NCBI RefSeq assembly: GCF_032854445.1
Contig: NC_088300.1
Coordinates: forward strand, 42,401,682-42,465,681
DNA length: 64,000 bases
Source of the DNA: Liolophura sinensis
Taxonomy: Eukaryota; Mollusca; Polyplacophora; Chitonida; Chitonidae
Direction of reading: 5' to 3'
The position numbers and the translations under genes are program-made. The stretch's first letter is position 1, and each line of letters opens with the position of its first letter. Of this stretch, positions 44,628-55,757 are shown in pieces. A model generated the notes under the pieces. That model made no database searches. It had not been told where the DNA came from and saw only the letters and a program-made list of their open reading frames with translations.

Positions 44628-47600
44628 ATGTGTACAAAAGTCTATGTTGGAAACTTAGCTAAGGATGCTACAGAAAACGAGTTGGAGAAGGCCTTCATTA
44701 GTTATGGCCCTCTAAAGAGTGTTTGGGTCGCTCGAAATCCAGCAGGATTTGCATTTGTTGAATATGAAGATTCTCGTGATGCAGAAGATGCTGTGCATGC
44801 CTTAGACGGAACGTAAGTATACTAGTCACAATTTGTTGGAATATTTAATATCTATTCTTTGTGTCTTTCTGCCTTATAGTGCTACTTAAGTCGTGAGAGA
44901 AACCATGTGAAAGTATTAAAATGATATGAAAGATTTACTTTATGTTAATACCATGGCTCAAAAGCATTTACGATGAATAACACTTTCAACTTGTCCTCTG
45001 TAACCAGACCCCTAGCCAGGATTTATGAAAGACGTGGAAGGTGTCCTAGCCATAAAAGCCGGGTGTCCGGGGGCCGCATGTCCCCGGCCGTCAAGAACTT
45101 GCCAGAACTGGAGATGGCTTTAATGTGATTTAAGACCAGTTTAGATCAAAAATCATAGCTTAGATATATGCTAATATTAATGCCATGTCACCAGTGGAAT
45201 GTATCAGTTAAAGCTTCTCCACTGTTAATGAAAAATGGATATTTTCTCCTTAGCAGACAGTTAAAGTTAAATTCTAAACAATCAAGAAATTGTTTCATAT
45301 ATGTTTGATTCATACATTTATTTATTTGATTTCTTTTTGTATTTTTGTGATTTTCACTACACAAAATACAAATAGCACCATGGACATGAATATTATTTGT
45401 TCAGGAATTATTACTAGTAGTTTCGGGTAAGAAATTTGAAACAAAATGGTCCTGTGAGTGACGTCACTTAATTCAGTCAATTATTTGTAAAATTTATACC
45501 ATTAGAATCATACTTTTTCTCAAAAACTACAAAAAAAAAATTAAAATTTTCTTGAAAAGTTTTGACTGATATGCTTGAAAAGTACTTTCGTATATAAAGA
45601 TTTTGTTATTCTGTAAATCACTTGAAAGTTGTCATCGTCGTTGCTTTTGCTTTGAAAGTCATTTTTTGTGCGGTTCAGAAAAAAAAGAGGGAATAAACTT
45701 TTTTTGTGTGGCTAGTCTTTCGTGGGTGGACTGAAGCTTCCTCTCCAGTGGATCCTAACTGGACCACTGCCGTAGACAATGGTCTAACGTTCAAGTTTAA
45801 TTGTTGTGCAAACTTGTCAATGAGAGGTTGTTGATACAAGGCTGAATGTTAAAATCTCAGAAACCTCCTTTCATGGTAAGGCTAACAAAGGTTTCCAATT
45901 TTATAGTTTCTTTTCGATATTTGGAGGGAAAAAAATTGTCCCGTTATCAGAAGCATTGTTCCGTGAATATAAGACAAGCCAATAAAAGCATTTACTGTAC
46001 TGTTTGGCAGAAAAGAACAGCAAAGGAAATAAAGTGTTTTTTAGAGGTAGTGCATTATGGCTTCACAGAGGCATGGCAGACGTCCGGATAAGCATGGTGC
46101 TGTGCCACACGATTGACTAGGGGTCTGGTAACTATAACATGTTGTATGAAATCAAATGACAGTCAAAATTTTAATATTTGTATATCATGTGACTTGTTTG
46201 GTGGATGTTAGGGTACCATACCTTGTGATGACCATAGCGTATCTTGTAAGTAACTGCGAATAAATGGTTAACGATGTTTATTGTAGAAATATTTGTGGTG
46301 GTCGTGTTCGAGTAGAGATGTCAACAGGAAAATCCAAGCCTAAGCCCTGGCTGCGTGGAGGAGAAAGAAGTCGTGGCCCACCTAGAGGAAGACGTCCATT
46401 CCATCCTGAAGACCGTTGCTATGAGTGTGGTGGGCGTGGACACTATGCCTATGACTGTCCCCAGCACAGAGGTGGTGGCAGACGAGACAGGCCCCGCAGG
46501 TCTTCACGCTATTCCAGGTCTGTTGAGCTAAATATTGGTTGTACAGCCCTCTGTCATGTTCGTTTTAAGAATTTTTGTTTTCTTCCTTTTTTTACTATAT
46601 GTTTTTATTTCATATTAAAATCAAAAGATGACTTATGAGTCTATGAAACAGGATAATGGTGTTTTGGTTATGTTTAGCTTTTTGGATAAAAGTGGTACCT
46701 GGAAAATTGAAATCTTTTTAACATTAGCAGAATTTTAAGTTATACTGGATGTTTATTTGATGTATAGTTAACCAAAGAGCAAATGCACATCTGAGAGGAA
46801 TACAGAAAAACATAACATCATTCCTAACTTTATACTGAAGTTTTCATTTTGCAGTTATCAGAAGTTGTATTCATTTTGATCTTGAAGTGTTTGTCAGTTA
46901 CATGTTACTGTTTTCTGTTCATGTGGAATAATATTGAACATGTAGTCTGTGATGTTGTAGGTTTATATGCAGATCTAGAGCTTACAAGCTAAATATTTTT
47001 GGTCAGTTTAATTCTGTAATTATCTGTGATCTTGTCACATAAGTTACAGATCCAGTCAGATAAGCATTTTAATATGGTTCATTAAAGTTATGTTATGTAT
47101 TTAAAAACTATACTTAAAGCTTGTGATTAATATTAGTCATTCAGATATTCAAAGGTTTGTCTTTTTCTTTCCAATGTTAATTATCTTTGTGTCCAGTGCA
47201 GATGGTGTTTGGGTTTTCTGTCTTTCAGTAAGGCTGTGTATTGCATTCAAGAATTATGTCTCGTGCATGACATAAATATTTTTTGGTGAATGTTTTGTAT
47301 AATTGATATATATATTTATATTATGTCTGAAAACTTTTGGCGCCTGATATAATAATTTGCGTCCCTGCATTGCAGACTTTTCCTGATTGAGGAAATTCTT
47401 CTTCATCATGTTAGATATCATCCTTGAGAAATCTGCCAGACAACTCTCTGAGTTCTCCACTTCAAATGCTGACCCCTGATCAGCTAGTCAATACCATCAC
47501 CACATCCAAATTCTGTGCGATTGACACCCATCAAAACGGCTGCCAGAGAACACCCTGCCGAAAAGTCATTGAATCTTACGACACTTCTAGTACAGTCGAT

Positions 47601-49852
47601 AGTGAGGACCGTCCTCTTGAAATCCACACACCAGATCAGCCCAATTAACTACCCAGTTTGTGTAATTTCATCCGAGTGCGTAAGTCAAGCAAGGTTCAGT
47701 TTGACCCATCTGTATCTTCTGGTAATGCAGTGGTGGTAGAATTAGCTCTGTTGAACCTTGCTGATTTTGTAAGCATTTCAAGCCCGTCATTCTAGAATGT
47801 ACTACTTTCTATTTCCCACTGGGCATTGCTGTTTGCCCAGAACGCGAAAATATCTGTGGTAGTCATAATTGTCGCCATGACATTTTGCCGTTAACTAAAT
47901 GATGTATCCAGTTTAGAAAATGCTTTGCAATTTTTTTTTTTCACACTAGTCATTTGTGTGGTATTTATCTGATACTGAAAGTCTGATTGCTTTCTGTTTC
48001 TATGACAGTCTGGAAGTCTGTGTTGCTTGAGTGAAGAACTAACATAAACTATGTTTTGTATTTTAAGATCACGGTCTCGATCCCCACGAAGGAGGAGCTA
48101 TTCTCGCAGCCGAAGCAGGAGCCGGTAAGATTGTTATCTTTTACCCTTTTTTGTTTTTGTCTTTTGAAATTTAATACCTGTGTGATAACTTTTTGTACCC
48201 CATTTCTTTCTTCATGCCTATGACTGAAATTTACAGTTGTGAGCATTTAAAACCAGCATTTTTGCCTATATCAAATTGAAGTTTTGTCTTTACTCCTTGT
48301 AAATATTTAATTAGACTTTTTAAGCTGTAATTTATATTTGTCAGGCTGTAATTTATATTGGTCAAGCTGTAATTTATATTGGTCAAGCTGTAATTCATAG
48401 TTGTCAGGTTGTAATTTATATTGGTCAAGCTGTAATTTATATTTGTCAGGTTGTAATTTATATTGGTCAAGCTAAAATTCATATTTGTCAGGTTGTTATT
48501 TATATTGGTCAAGCTGTAATTCATATTTGGCAGGTTGTAATTTATATTGGTCAAGCTGTAATTTGTATTTGTCGGGTTGTAATTTATATTGGTAAAGCTG
48601 TAATTTATATTTGTCAAACTGTAATTTATATTTTCTGATCTTCACTCAGGAGCCCTGTGCGCACAAGTCGACACAAGTCATACTCTCGCTCAAGAAGGTA
48701 AGTACTCTACTTCTGATTACTCTGGCTTTATTCCAAACCAGGAGGCGTATATAAGTTAGTATTACAGGAGAACTTGGGAAGTTTGGGTGAACTAGGGATA
48801 AGCTGGGAATACTTTTTAACAAAAACATCTGTGATAACATATTGTGTTGTGTTGTCAGAATGCCTGTTTTCTTTAAAGTTTGACAGCTCACAATTTCCCA
48901 GGACAAAGGCAAAATGAGTTTACATATAATTCGTCAGGCAGTCAAGTTTAAGGTGTATTATTTACCATAAACATTATGTGACCAATAGACACTTTATTTA
49001 CCATAGACCAATCCTCCAGCCTAAGGAGATACATACAGCTATAGGCCGTCTGAAGAGCAAGGCCGCTCTTTGAGCAGTGGTTTACACTCAGCCGTTGTTT
49101 CCTCTCAGTCATCGGATGCCTCTGTGACTTGTGTCACCCAGACACAGAGTATGACCCAAGCCGAAGAAGTTGTAGGCCTGAGTCTGCCGAAATCGGCTTT
49201 ATGTGATCATCTAAGTCTTGGCAACGCTACTATCTCAGGAAGCACCTTCCATGTAAGCGTCAACTGAATCTACAAGTTTCTCCATGAAATAAAGCGTTCA
49301 CTTCACAGTTTTGTTTTTATTAGTTTGGCTTAAAACTATCATTCCTGTGTCATCACAAAACTATTATGTTCAAATTTAGAGCTCGAACTGACATGGTGAG
49401 GTCCTGTCGTGAAATGTGCATTTATTGGTCCATAACTGTTATGTGCCTCGCTTTGATTGGATGATTTATATCCCACCCATCCCATTGGCATGCACTTACC
49501 CAAAATCATAAGAAAACAACCTAGACCGTTGCATAGTAACAAAAAGGAGAGGGCGGTTGTTTTTGATGTTATTTTTCCCCCTGATGGCTCCATTATTTCT
49601 TAGTGGTATGTTAGAATAGAAATAAAATGTAGTTTGCCATGTTTAAATCACCAGGTTGTGGTGGTCCCGTCTACTGTGCATTATCTTGGTAATTTGAACA
49701 TGGCAAACTACGTGTTGTTTCTTAATCACGGTTAGATTTCTTATGATATTTGTAGCAATGGTTCAAATATGACTTTTCTGTGCAGCCACTCCAAATCTCC
49801 AGAAAAACGCCGCAGCTACGGGGATAATGGACGGGACAGCGAGGACAGATAG
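44628..49852 (+). CDS. SRSF7: SRSF7/9G8-like splicing factor, 5 coding exons, 195 aa
   Basis: Exons 44628-44812, 46287-46517, 48068-48124, 48650-48697, 49786-49852; all GT/AG and all phase 2, total 588 nt. It is a nuclear SR protein that binds exonic enhancers and, in vertebrates, also aids mRNA export. An RRM spans about 4-73, with KVYVGNL as RNP2 and AGFAFVEY as RNP1; VWVARNP lies between. A CCHC knuckle at 106-119 reads [14 protein letters not shown], nearly identical to that of human SRSF7, which is the main reason for the name. A short RS tail follows ([19 protein letters not shown]). Human SRSF7 is 238 residues, so the RS tail is shorter here. An acceptor 'ttgtcttacag' 24 bases before the ATG indicates a 5' UTR exon upstream. 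Confidence 0.93.
45005..46127. mobile_element. 1.12-kb inverted-repeat DNA element, hAT-like, in SRSF7-like intron
   Basis: It begins 'cagacccctag' and ends 'ctaggggtctg', a perfect 11-bp inverted repeat. The five bases GTAAC flank both sides (45000-45004 and 46128-46132). Inside the left end is 'ggtgtccgggggccgc', a G/C-rich stretch of a kind common in non-autonomous hAT elements of marine invertebrates. hAT normally gives 8-bp duplications, so the 5-bp flank leaves the superfamily open. No transposase domain is visible, so it is non-autonomous. Confidence 0.75.
48320..48640. repeat. 21-bp tandem repeat, about 15 units, ending at an acceptor
   Basis: Unit 'gtaatttatattggtcaagct' alternating with 'gtaatttatatttgtcaggtt'. 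It lies in SRSF7-like intron 3 and stops just before the acceptor at 48649. On the minus strand it reads as NINYSLT repeats, a by-product of the 21-base period. Confidence 0.88.
49629..49712. repeat. Imperfect inverted repeat (hairpin) upstream of the last SRSF7-like exon
   Basis: The arms 49629-49656 ('tgtagtttgccatgtttaaa...') and 49685-49712 ('...gaacatggcaaactacg') pair at about 24 of 28 positions around a 28-base loop. In RNA this would be a stable stem 75 bases ahead of the final exon. It may be a small MITE or an intronic RNA structure. Confidence 0.65.
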
Positions 49853-50624
49853 GCTGGCGAGATGGTCAGGAGGTGGGAATCTGCATTGTGTACGGTCACA
49901 AGACGTCCAGGCTCTGTGCATTGTCACATAAGATTATAATCGAAATCTTAAATGGATTTTATTGTCAAGCATCATGGAGGGAACAGCGTATGACATTAAC
50001 ATGGTGATCTGTGAAATAAGCTGACTATTGGTCCAGCCTGGCCAAAAACCATTGTACATATACATGTTTTTGTGTGTCACTCTGTTTAACTCCTTCATTG
50101 ATTATGCCATAACTGAATTTTCACTTGTATTGACAACTGATATACTGGTTTATGTTCATAAACTTCGTTTTATTCATAAACTTCTTTTATTTTCCGTTGA
50201 TAGAAATGTAGTTCAGTCGAACAATCCGTATCACAGATTACTACAAACTTTTACCATGAATAGGCTACCATTTTTGTGGTCGATGACTGCGATTACAGTG
50301 ATCTGATAGAAGTGCTTTTCAGTGATAAAACAGGACTTGTGTATGTCTTTGTCTTGCACAGCGTTTGTGCTCATTTAAATCGGATAAAGGTCACCAGGAT
50401 CACTGTCAAGACCTCATCTGTCCTATGTGTAATGTATAAGAAACTGTCTCACATTTATTAGCCCTCTTTGGTTATATTATACTGTTGTATTTCTGAATTG
50501 ATGCTGTGAAATCCAGAGATTAATTATGGACTTTTTAACGTTAAATCTTTCTAAATTTTCTTCTGTCTGTTATAAAACCATAAATATGACAGTGTTTGTA
50601 TGCCTTCCTTTTGAAATTGTGTGA

Positions 50625-50630
50625 AATAAA
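50625..50630 (+). terminator. Probable polyadenylation signal of the SRSF7-like gene
   Basis: AATAAA followed by T/G-rich 'tatgttctgattctggtctt'. It would give a 3' UTR of about 790 bases. Confidence 0.5.
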
Positions 50631-50748
50631 TATGTTCTGATTCTGGTCTTATTTTATTTACAGTGTTACTTTTCGGATTAGTAAAATGAATCTTACTTAC
50701 AGTGTTAGTTTTTGGATTAGTAAGATGTTTCTCTGTTAACAAAACTTA

Positions 50749-50838
50749 GGTTTCCTCCAACCATAATGCTGGTCGCCGTCATATACCAGTAAGTGAACTA
50801 TTCATGAGTACAGCGTAAAACACCAATGAGATAAATTA
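50749..50838 (+). repeat. SINE family A, 3' fragment
   Basis: Holds 'ggtttcctccaaccataatg', 'ctggtcgccgtcatatacca' and 'cgtaaaacaccaatgagata'; only the last third of the element remains. Confidence 0.75.
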
Positions 50839-51164
50839 ACCAAACTTTCCTGAGCCCTTTCTCACATGTCTGTATTTTTTTTATGCCAAACCAGTGGACA
50901 TCCTTTATATGATCATAGAGTCTGATGCTCTGTACATTTCCCATGTGATTAAGTTTTATACAATTCACTATTGGGACTGGGGTGATGAAAATATGGTCGT
51001 TGGTTTGGACCATTTTTGAGTCCATTTCAAAGAGTATAATTTTAACTGTGTTGTAAACATTCCCAAATTACTGTGCAAACGTGTGAAAAGGTTGAATTGT
51101 TGAAATTTGGACAACTTTCTCAAGTATACCATTTATGGAAAGTTTGGTGGACTTTGTGAGTTTC

Positions 51165-51480
51165 CACTAGTGGTGAGATTCAATTCCTTGGTCGAGTCAC
51201 ACCTAAGACTTTAAAAGAGGAAGTTGTAACTTCCTCACGTAACATTCAGCATGAAAGGGATAGTGCAACGACTGGTTGACCCGTATCAGTATAATGGCTC
51301 GGGCGAGGCGGCTTACTTGCCTCCGGTAAGGCATCTCGGTGAAGCAGCACTAGATGAAAGAGCGGTGGAAATCTGCTACGAGGCACATTACATGCACTCT
51401 AAGGATTCCCTTGTCGTCATTTGACTGAAAAATTGTTAACATTACGACATTAAACCCCAAGGACTCACTCACTCACTCAA
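51165..51480 (+). repeat. SINE family B, 5'-truncated
   Basis: Runs from the B-box region 'attccttggtcgagtcacac' through 'aaagaggaagttgtaacttc' to 'cattaaaccccaaggactca' and (CTCA)n. Close to the 31446-31810 copy in sequence. Confidence 0.85.
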
Positions 51481-51584
51481 AAGTAAGTGGTTAAAATTAG
51501 ATGTCCATGTAGCCCGAAGGCTGAGCTACACTTTCGTGGACAACACTTGTTGTCTGGTGTTCATATCTGAAAGTTGCATGTAGG

Positions 51585-51690
51585 AAGGTTTGTCAGTAAC
51601 TTGACCAAGGTCAGTGGCTCACCCCAGGCACCTCATCTTCCTCCTCCAAGACTGGCTGCCATCTTATCAGTGGAAAATGCTCAAGCATGG
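51585..51690 (+). repeat. SINE family D fragment
   Basis: 'gtcagtaacttgaccaaggtcagtggctcaccccaggca' (quoted in parts) parallels 3940-4010. The head is absent. Confidence 0.4.
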
Positions 51691-53140
51691 TTTTATACAA
51701 TAAACAAATAAATAGAATCTGGTTCTGCTTTGTGATACAGTTTAAATATGGGCTTAGATCGTCAGAGGCCTTGAATGTCCTGACAAAAAATATGTTTGCC
51801 AATCCATAAAGAATTCTTTCAAAACCTCTGATCTGGGTACATTGACGACATCTGTTCAATGAGTAAATGGGAACCCTGTGCAGTTGGATGCATTACACAA
51901 CTGAAAAACTTCAACATCAGTCCTTGATCTAGTTGCAGTTATGATATTCATTCAGTGACAACAGCTGGGCAATCTTGACATCCATCTTGACATTCAATGC
52001 TCATCTAGCTGCATTTATGACATCCATTCCTTGGCAAGACCTGGGCAAGCTTAAAGTCCACTTATCTGGTTAAGTCAAGATATTTTTTCAGTGGCGAAAC
52101 ATGAAACAATCTTGTCAATGTCTCATCTTGTTTCACTGATAATTTTAGTTTATTGGAAAGACTCATGGTGTGTTACACCATTACACTGAATAGTTTCACT
52201 TTTACGATGACTGGAAGGCCAGAGAGAAAGGAATACTTTCCATGTGTTATTTCAACAGAATTCCACATTAGAGTGCATGACATATTGCTGTGATTTCTTT
52301 GATTGATGTTTGAGACCATACTTGAAACTTTTCAGTTATACAGAGGTTGTTCACTTTATGGATGGAAGAAACTTCAGGGCTTGTTTCACTATACCTCACA
52401 AACCACCAGCGGGAAACACACAAATTCTGTCCAAGCTCAGGTATAAACTCTCACTTTCTTGTCCTCAGCAGAGATTCACAGGATTCATGAACTTAAATGA
52501 TACATAAATTGCTTGATTTTTAATTTTTGAATACAGGGAATATGCTGTGGCAAAACATTGAAGAACAAAAAAAAGTTTCTCAGCTTTCTTCTCTGGGCAT
52601 AAAAATTGTTTTAAACTGCAGTTTTCCAAAGGTTTCAACAGCCAGTCAAGAAATTGCGATGCTATTTACTTGAATGATTATGATGTTTGACATCTTACTC
52701 AAGAATATTTCATTTATACAACGGTGGCCAGCATTATGGCAGGAGGAAAGTGCGCAGAGCCTGGGGGAAATCCAAAACCATTCGCAGGTTGCTTCCAGAC
52801 CTTCCCAAGTAAGGTTGGAGCCGAAGAATCAAGACACTAAGCTAGTCCCGCACTCCCACTGTCTTCAGAAACGTTACTTCCGAAATATAAAATATGCCAC
52901 GCAAAATATTTATCTCATTTTTTTGTCATCACTTTCTTTAAACCCATATTGTTCACTTTGATTTCATCATGGCTTTAACTTTCATTTTTATGAAGATTAT
53001 TTCCAGATGGAGAATACACTGATAAAACATTCAGCAAATACTTCATCATAGGCTAGTGAGGCCCAGTCTAATTAGTTATCAATCTACGCAGACAGATTCT
53101 TTTCTGGAAAGAAAGACATACAAAAACGAGAAAAAATTAA
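51691..53140. other. Intergenic, between convergent SR genes
   Basis: No gene seen. It contains a SINE family A fragment at 52683-52830. Two of the flanking SR genes end toward this gap. Confidence 0.45.
52683..52830 (-). repeat. SINE family A, diverged fragment
   Basis: Minus copy with 'actcaagaatatttcattta', 'acaacggtggccagcattat' and 'gcaggttgcttccagacctt'. The head is lost. Confidence 0.75.
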
Positions 53141-53931
53141 AAGACACAATTCATATATTTATTTCACATCATGAGCCTTAGTACAACAGACAGAAACTGT
53201 ACCCCTAAGGATACTTGCGCTCTGTTTATGAATGGAATCCATCTACTGTACAACCAACAAACAGGTAAAAATACATATACAAGTAACAATGTTGTAGGGC
53301 ACCACATGTGACAGTGTGTTCGGTACATGAAAGAAATAGCAAAAGAAATGAATGAAGCTGATGAACAAGTAGCAGGCTGTCTCAAAAAAAAAAAAATTAA
53401 ACTTGCAGCCTGATTCTTGTTATTTCAACCTCCAATGACATTTGTAATATATATCAAATTCATGTGTCAGAATTCCACACTTGCTAAAAATGGTTCCAGT
53501 TCCCATGCTATTCAAGACTAATATTACCACAGGTAAATAAATCATTTCTTTAGTTAATTGTGTAGCTTCGATAATAATATTCCGGACATGTGTTTATGCA
53601 CCATATAGATGTAATGCTGCCACAACTGATCACTTTGAAGGCAACTTATACTACAGAAAAGTACACTGATAAATCTAGACAAGTAAAATGAATGTTTACA
53701 TTTACCTCATAAAATTCTTTACACATCGAAAGAAAAAAAAAATCCTGCATAAAACAAATAAAAGGAATTCACGCATGTGTCTACAAAATTTGCAATAATG
53801 GTAAATGAAATGTTGACTGTTTAAAAACATGTCGGTTCCATGCACAATGCTCCCTCCTGCAGGAGCCCAAGGACTGGGCTTTGCACTGTAGTATCTAAAC
53901 AGATCAGCTTCAACTTCCTCTTCAATATCTT
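53140..53931 (-). other. 3' UTR exon of the SRSF3-like gene with polyadenylation signal
   Basis: A strong acceptor ('tttgtttgttttag') precedes 53931. The stop-bearing exon at 55785-55749 ends at a good donor (gtatgt), so the transcript probably splices into this untranslated exon. On the minus strand AATAAA lies at 53163-53158. If the stop exon were skipped, translation would stop after three codons here. Confidence 0.55.
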
Positions 53932-54964
53932 CTAAAACAAACAAAAGAAAATAACAGTTACAGTAGGGTGTATAAATGATCAAACTTGGCCGCAGTAAAA
54001 TAAAACTCAAAGTATAATTCCCTCCTTAAAACCTTGCCCTTTCATAATAACATGCTATGGGCATTTATGTGTTAGGTACTGGAACTGCTACATTTGAGCA
54101 GACTGGTGTTAAAATCAGCAACCATACATTGTTCACATGAGCTCAATTTGGTTTATGTGTGAATAAAACTGGAGTGTCAGGAGTAAACTACTGCCATATA
54201 CCTGACAAACTTCCCGATCTCACTGGTCAGGGCTGATTGGTTGCAGGAAGAAGGTACTTAATTTAATTCAATATATAAATTGATTTTGCTAAATTGTAAC
54301 ACTCAAGGACAAATGACTCCTCATAAAGCCAAGGAGAAACAAATACACCTTAGCAATCATTTGACATCAGAATACAATGCTGAATCACAAGGAACTGATT
54401 GCCTAGTGGTCTGAGGCATGGTCACCAAGGTTTATTCCATTTGAAATAATTTTCAGAAAATTAGGTGGTGTCTGGGATAAATTATCAGTGTATGGATAAA
54501 TGATGGAATTTTTCCATATTTATATGTACAAGGAAAGTATGGAAAAGGCACCATTTGGAGATGTGTGTCCAGGGCCAAATTGTTCAAATGTGTATTAGCA
54601 ATTAAACCCAGAATTAACAGTGTCTGAGCTTTAATCTCATTAGTTTTATAACTGGTTAGGCTTGCATTAAGATTTAAGCTGTTCTTCACTTTTAATACAC
54701 TTCGGAACAACCGGCCTCAGATGAGAATGAAACAAGCAAAAGCAAAGAAAAAGATTCAGATGAATTCAAAGTTATTTGCAGTACAATTATTTCTCCAGAC
54801 AATTAGTTCACATTTTAGCTTTAGCTTAAAGCTACAGGCAAAGCACAATCTCACTGATTAAGGACTCAACCATCCCCAAAAGCCAGCAGTTAGGAGGAAA
54901 TGTTAGTAAATACTTGGTCATAATTTTAGATAGGGCGAGAAGTGTTAAGACACGCCAGCCTGAG

Positions 54965-55180
54965 GCAGTTACAAGCGTTAGCTACACGTAGGTACAAGTT
55001 AGTGTTAGATGCAATCCTGAGTTACACACATGCCTGAGTTAAACACAAGCCTGAGTTTGATGCAAAGCTGGGTTACAAACATGCCTGAGTTAGATACAAA
55101 CCTGAGTTTGTTGCAAGCCTGGGTTATACACATGTCTGAGTTAGACACAAACCTGAGTTATATGCATGACTTGAGTTCCT
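54965..55180. repeat. Degenerate ~23-bp tandem repeat
   Basis: Repeats of 'gcctgagttagatacaaa' with variants 'gcctgagtttgatgcaaa' and 'gcctgggttatacacatg', about 9 units. It lies in the terminal intron of the SRSF3-like gene. Confidence 0.75.
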
Positions 55181-55757
55181 GTAAATGACCCCTTATTTCA
55201 TCCATAACTAACTAGCCCACATTTCCGGAGTCCGGAGAGTTCTATTGATTTTAGAAAAGTGTTTTGAGGTTTGCCTGGAACATGGGATGATATTCTACTG
55301 GAATTGTAAAGTTTCACAGAACTAGAAATACTATTTTTTGACATTTATTTGCCTCTAAAATGCTTATGCTTAGGTTGGGGTGGCTGTAAAACCATACTGA
55401 ATCTTATGATAAATATTGTATTTACAAAGCAGTTATTCAAGAAGGTGTAATACACAGGACCATTAAAGATTTTCATTTCTGGTTTTAATCTGCACATGGT
55501 CACACAATCTCTTAAACTACTACATTTTGATGCTAGTGAGATATTTCAGAGTTCCACCAATGAATCCTTAGTACTGGTATTATAAGAATGCTATAGCCTC
55601 CAATAAATCTTCAGTAAAATAAGAATGCTACAATCTCCAAACACATCATAACCCTAACTGCCATGATTTTTACATGTAGCCGCACCAAGGTTATACCCAC
55701 CACCAGAGGGTCCTTTTAGAGATAATGTATGCACGGTAACCTACATACCTGTCTTGT

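Noticed and set aside
48231-48617. Minus-strand 128-codon frame of NINYSLT repeats
   Set aside because: 21-bp tandem repeat within an intron; no supporting flank.
49000-49270. Alternative terminal or poison exon of the SRSF7-like gene
   Set aside because: There are AG acceptors and an open Ser-rich frame, but in the required phase the reading stops quickly and no donor or conservation supports it.
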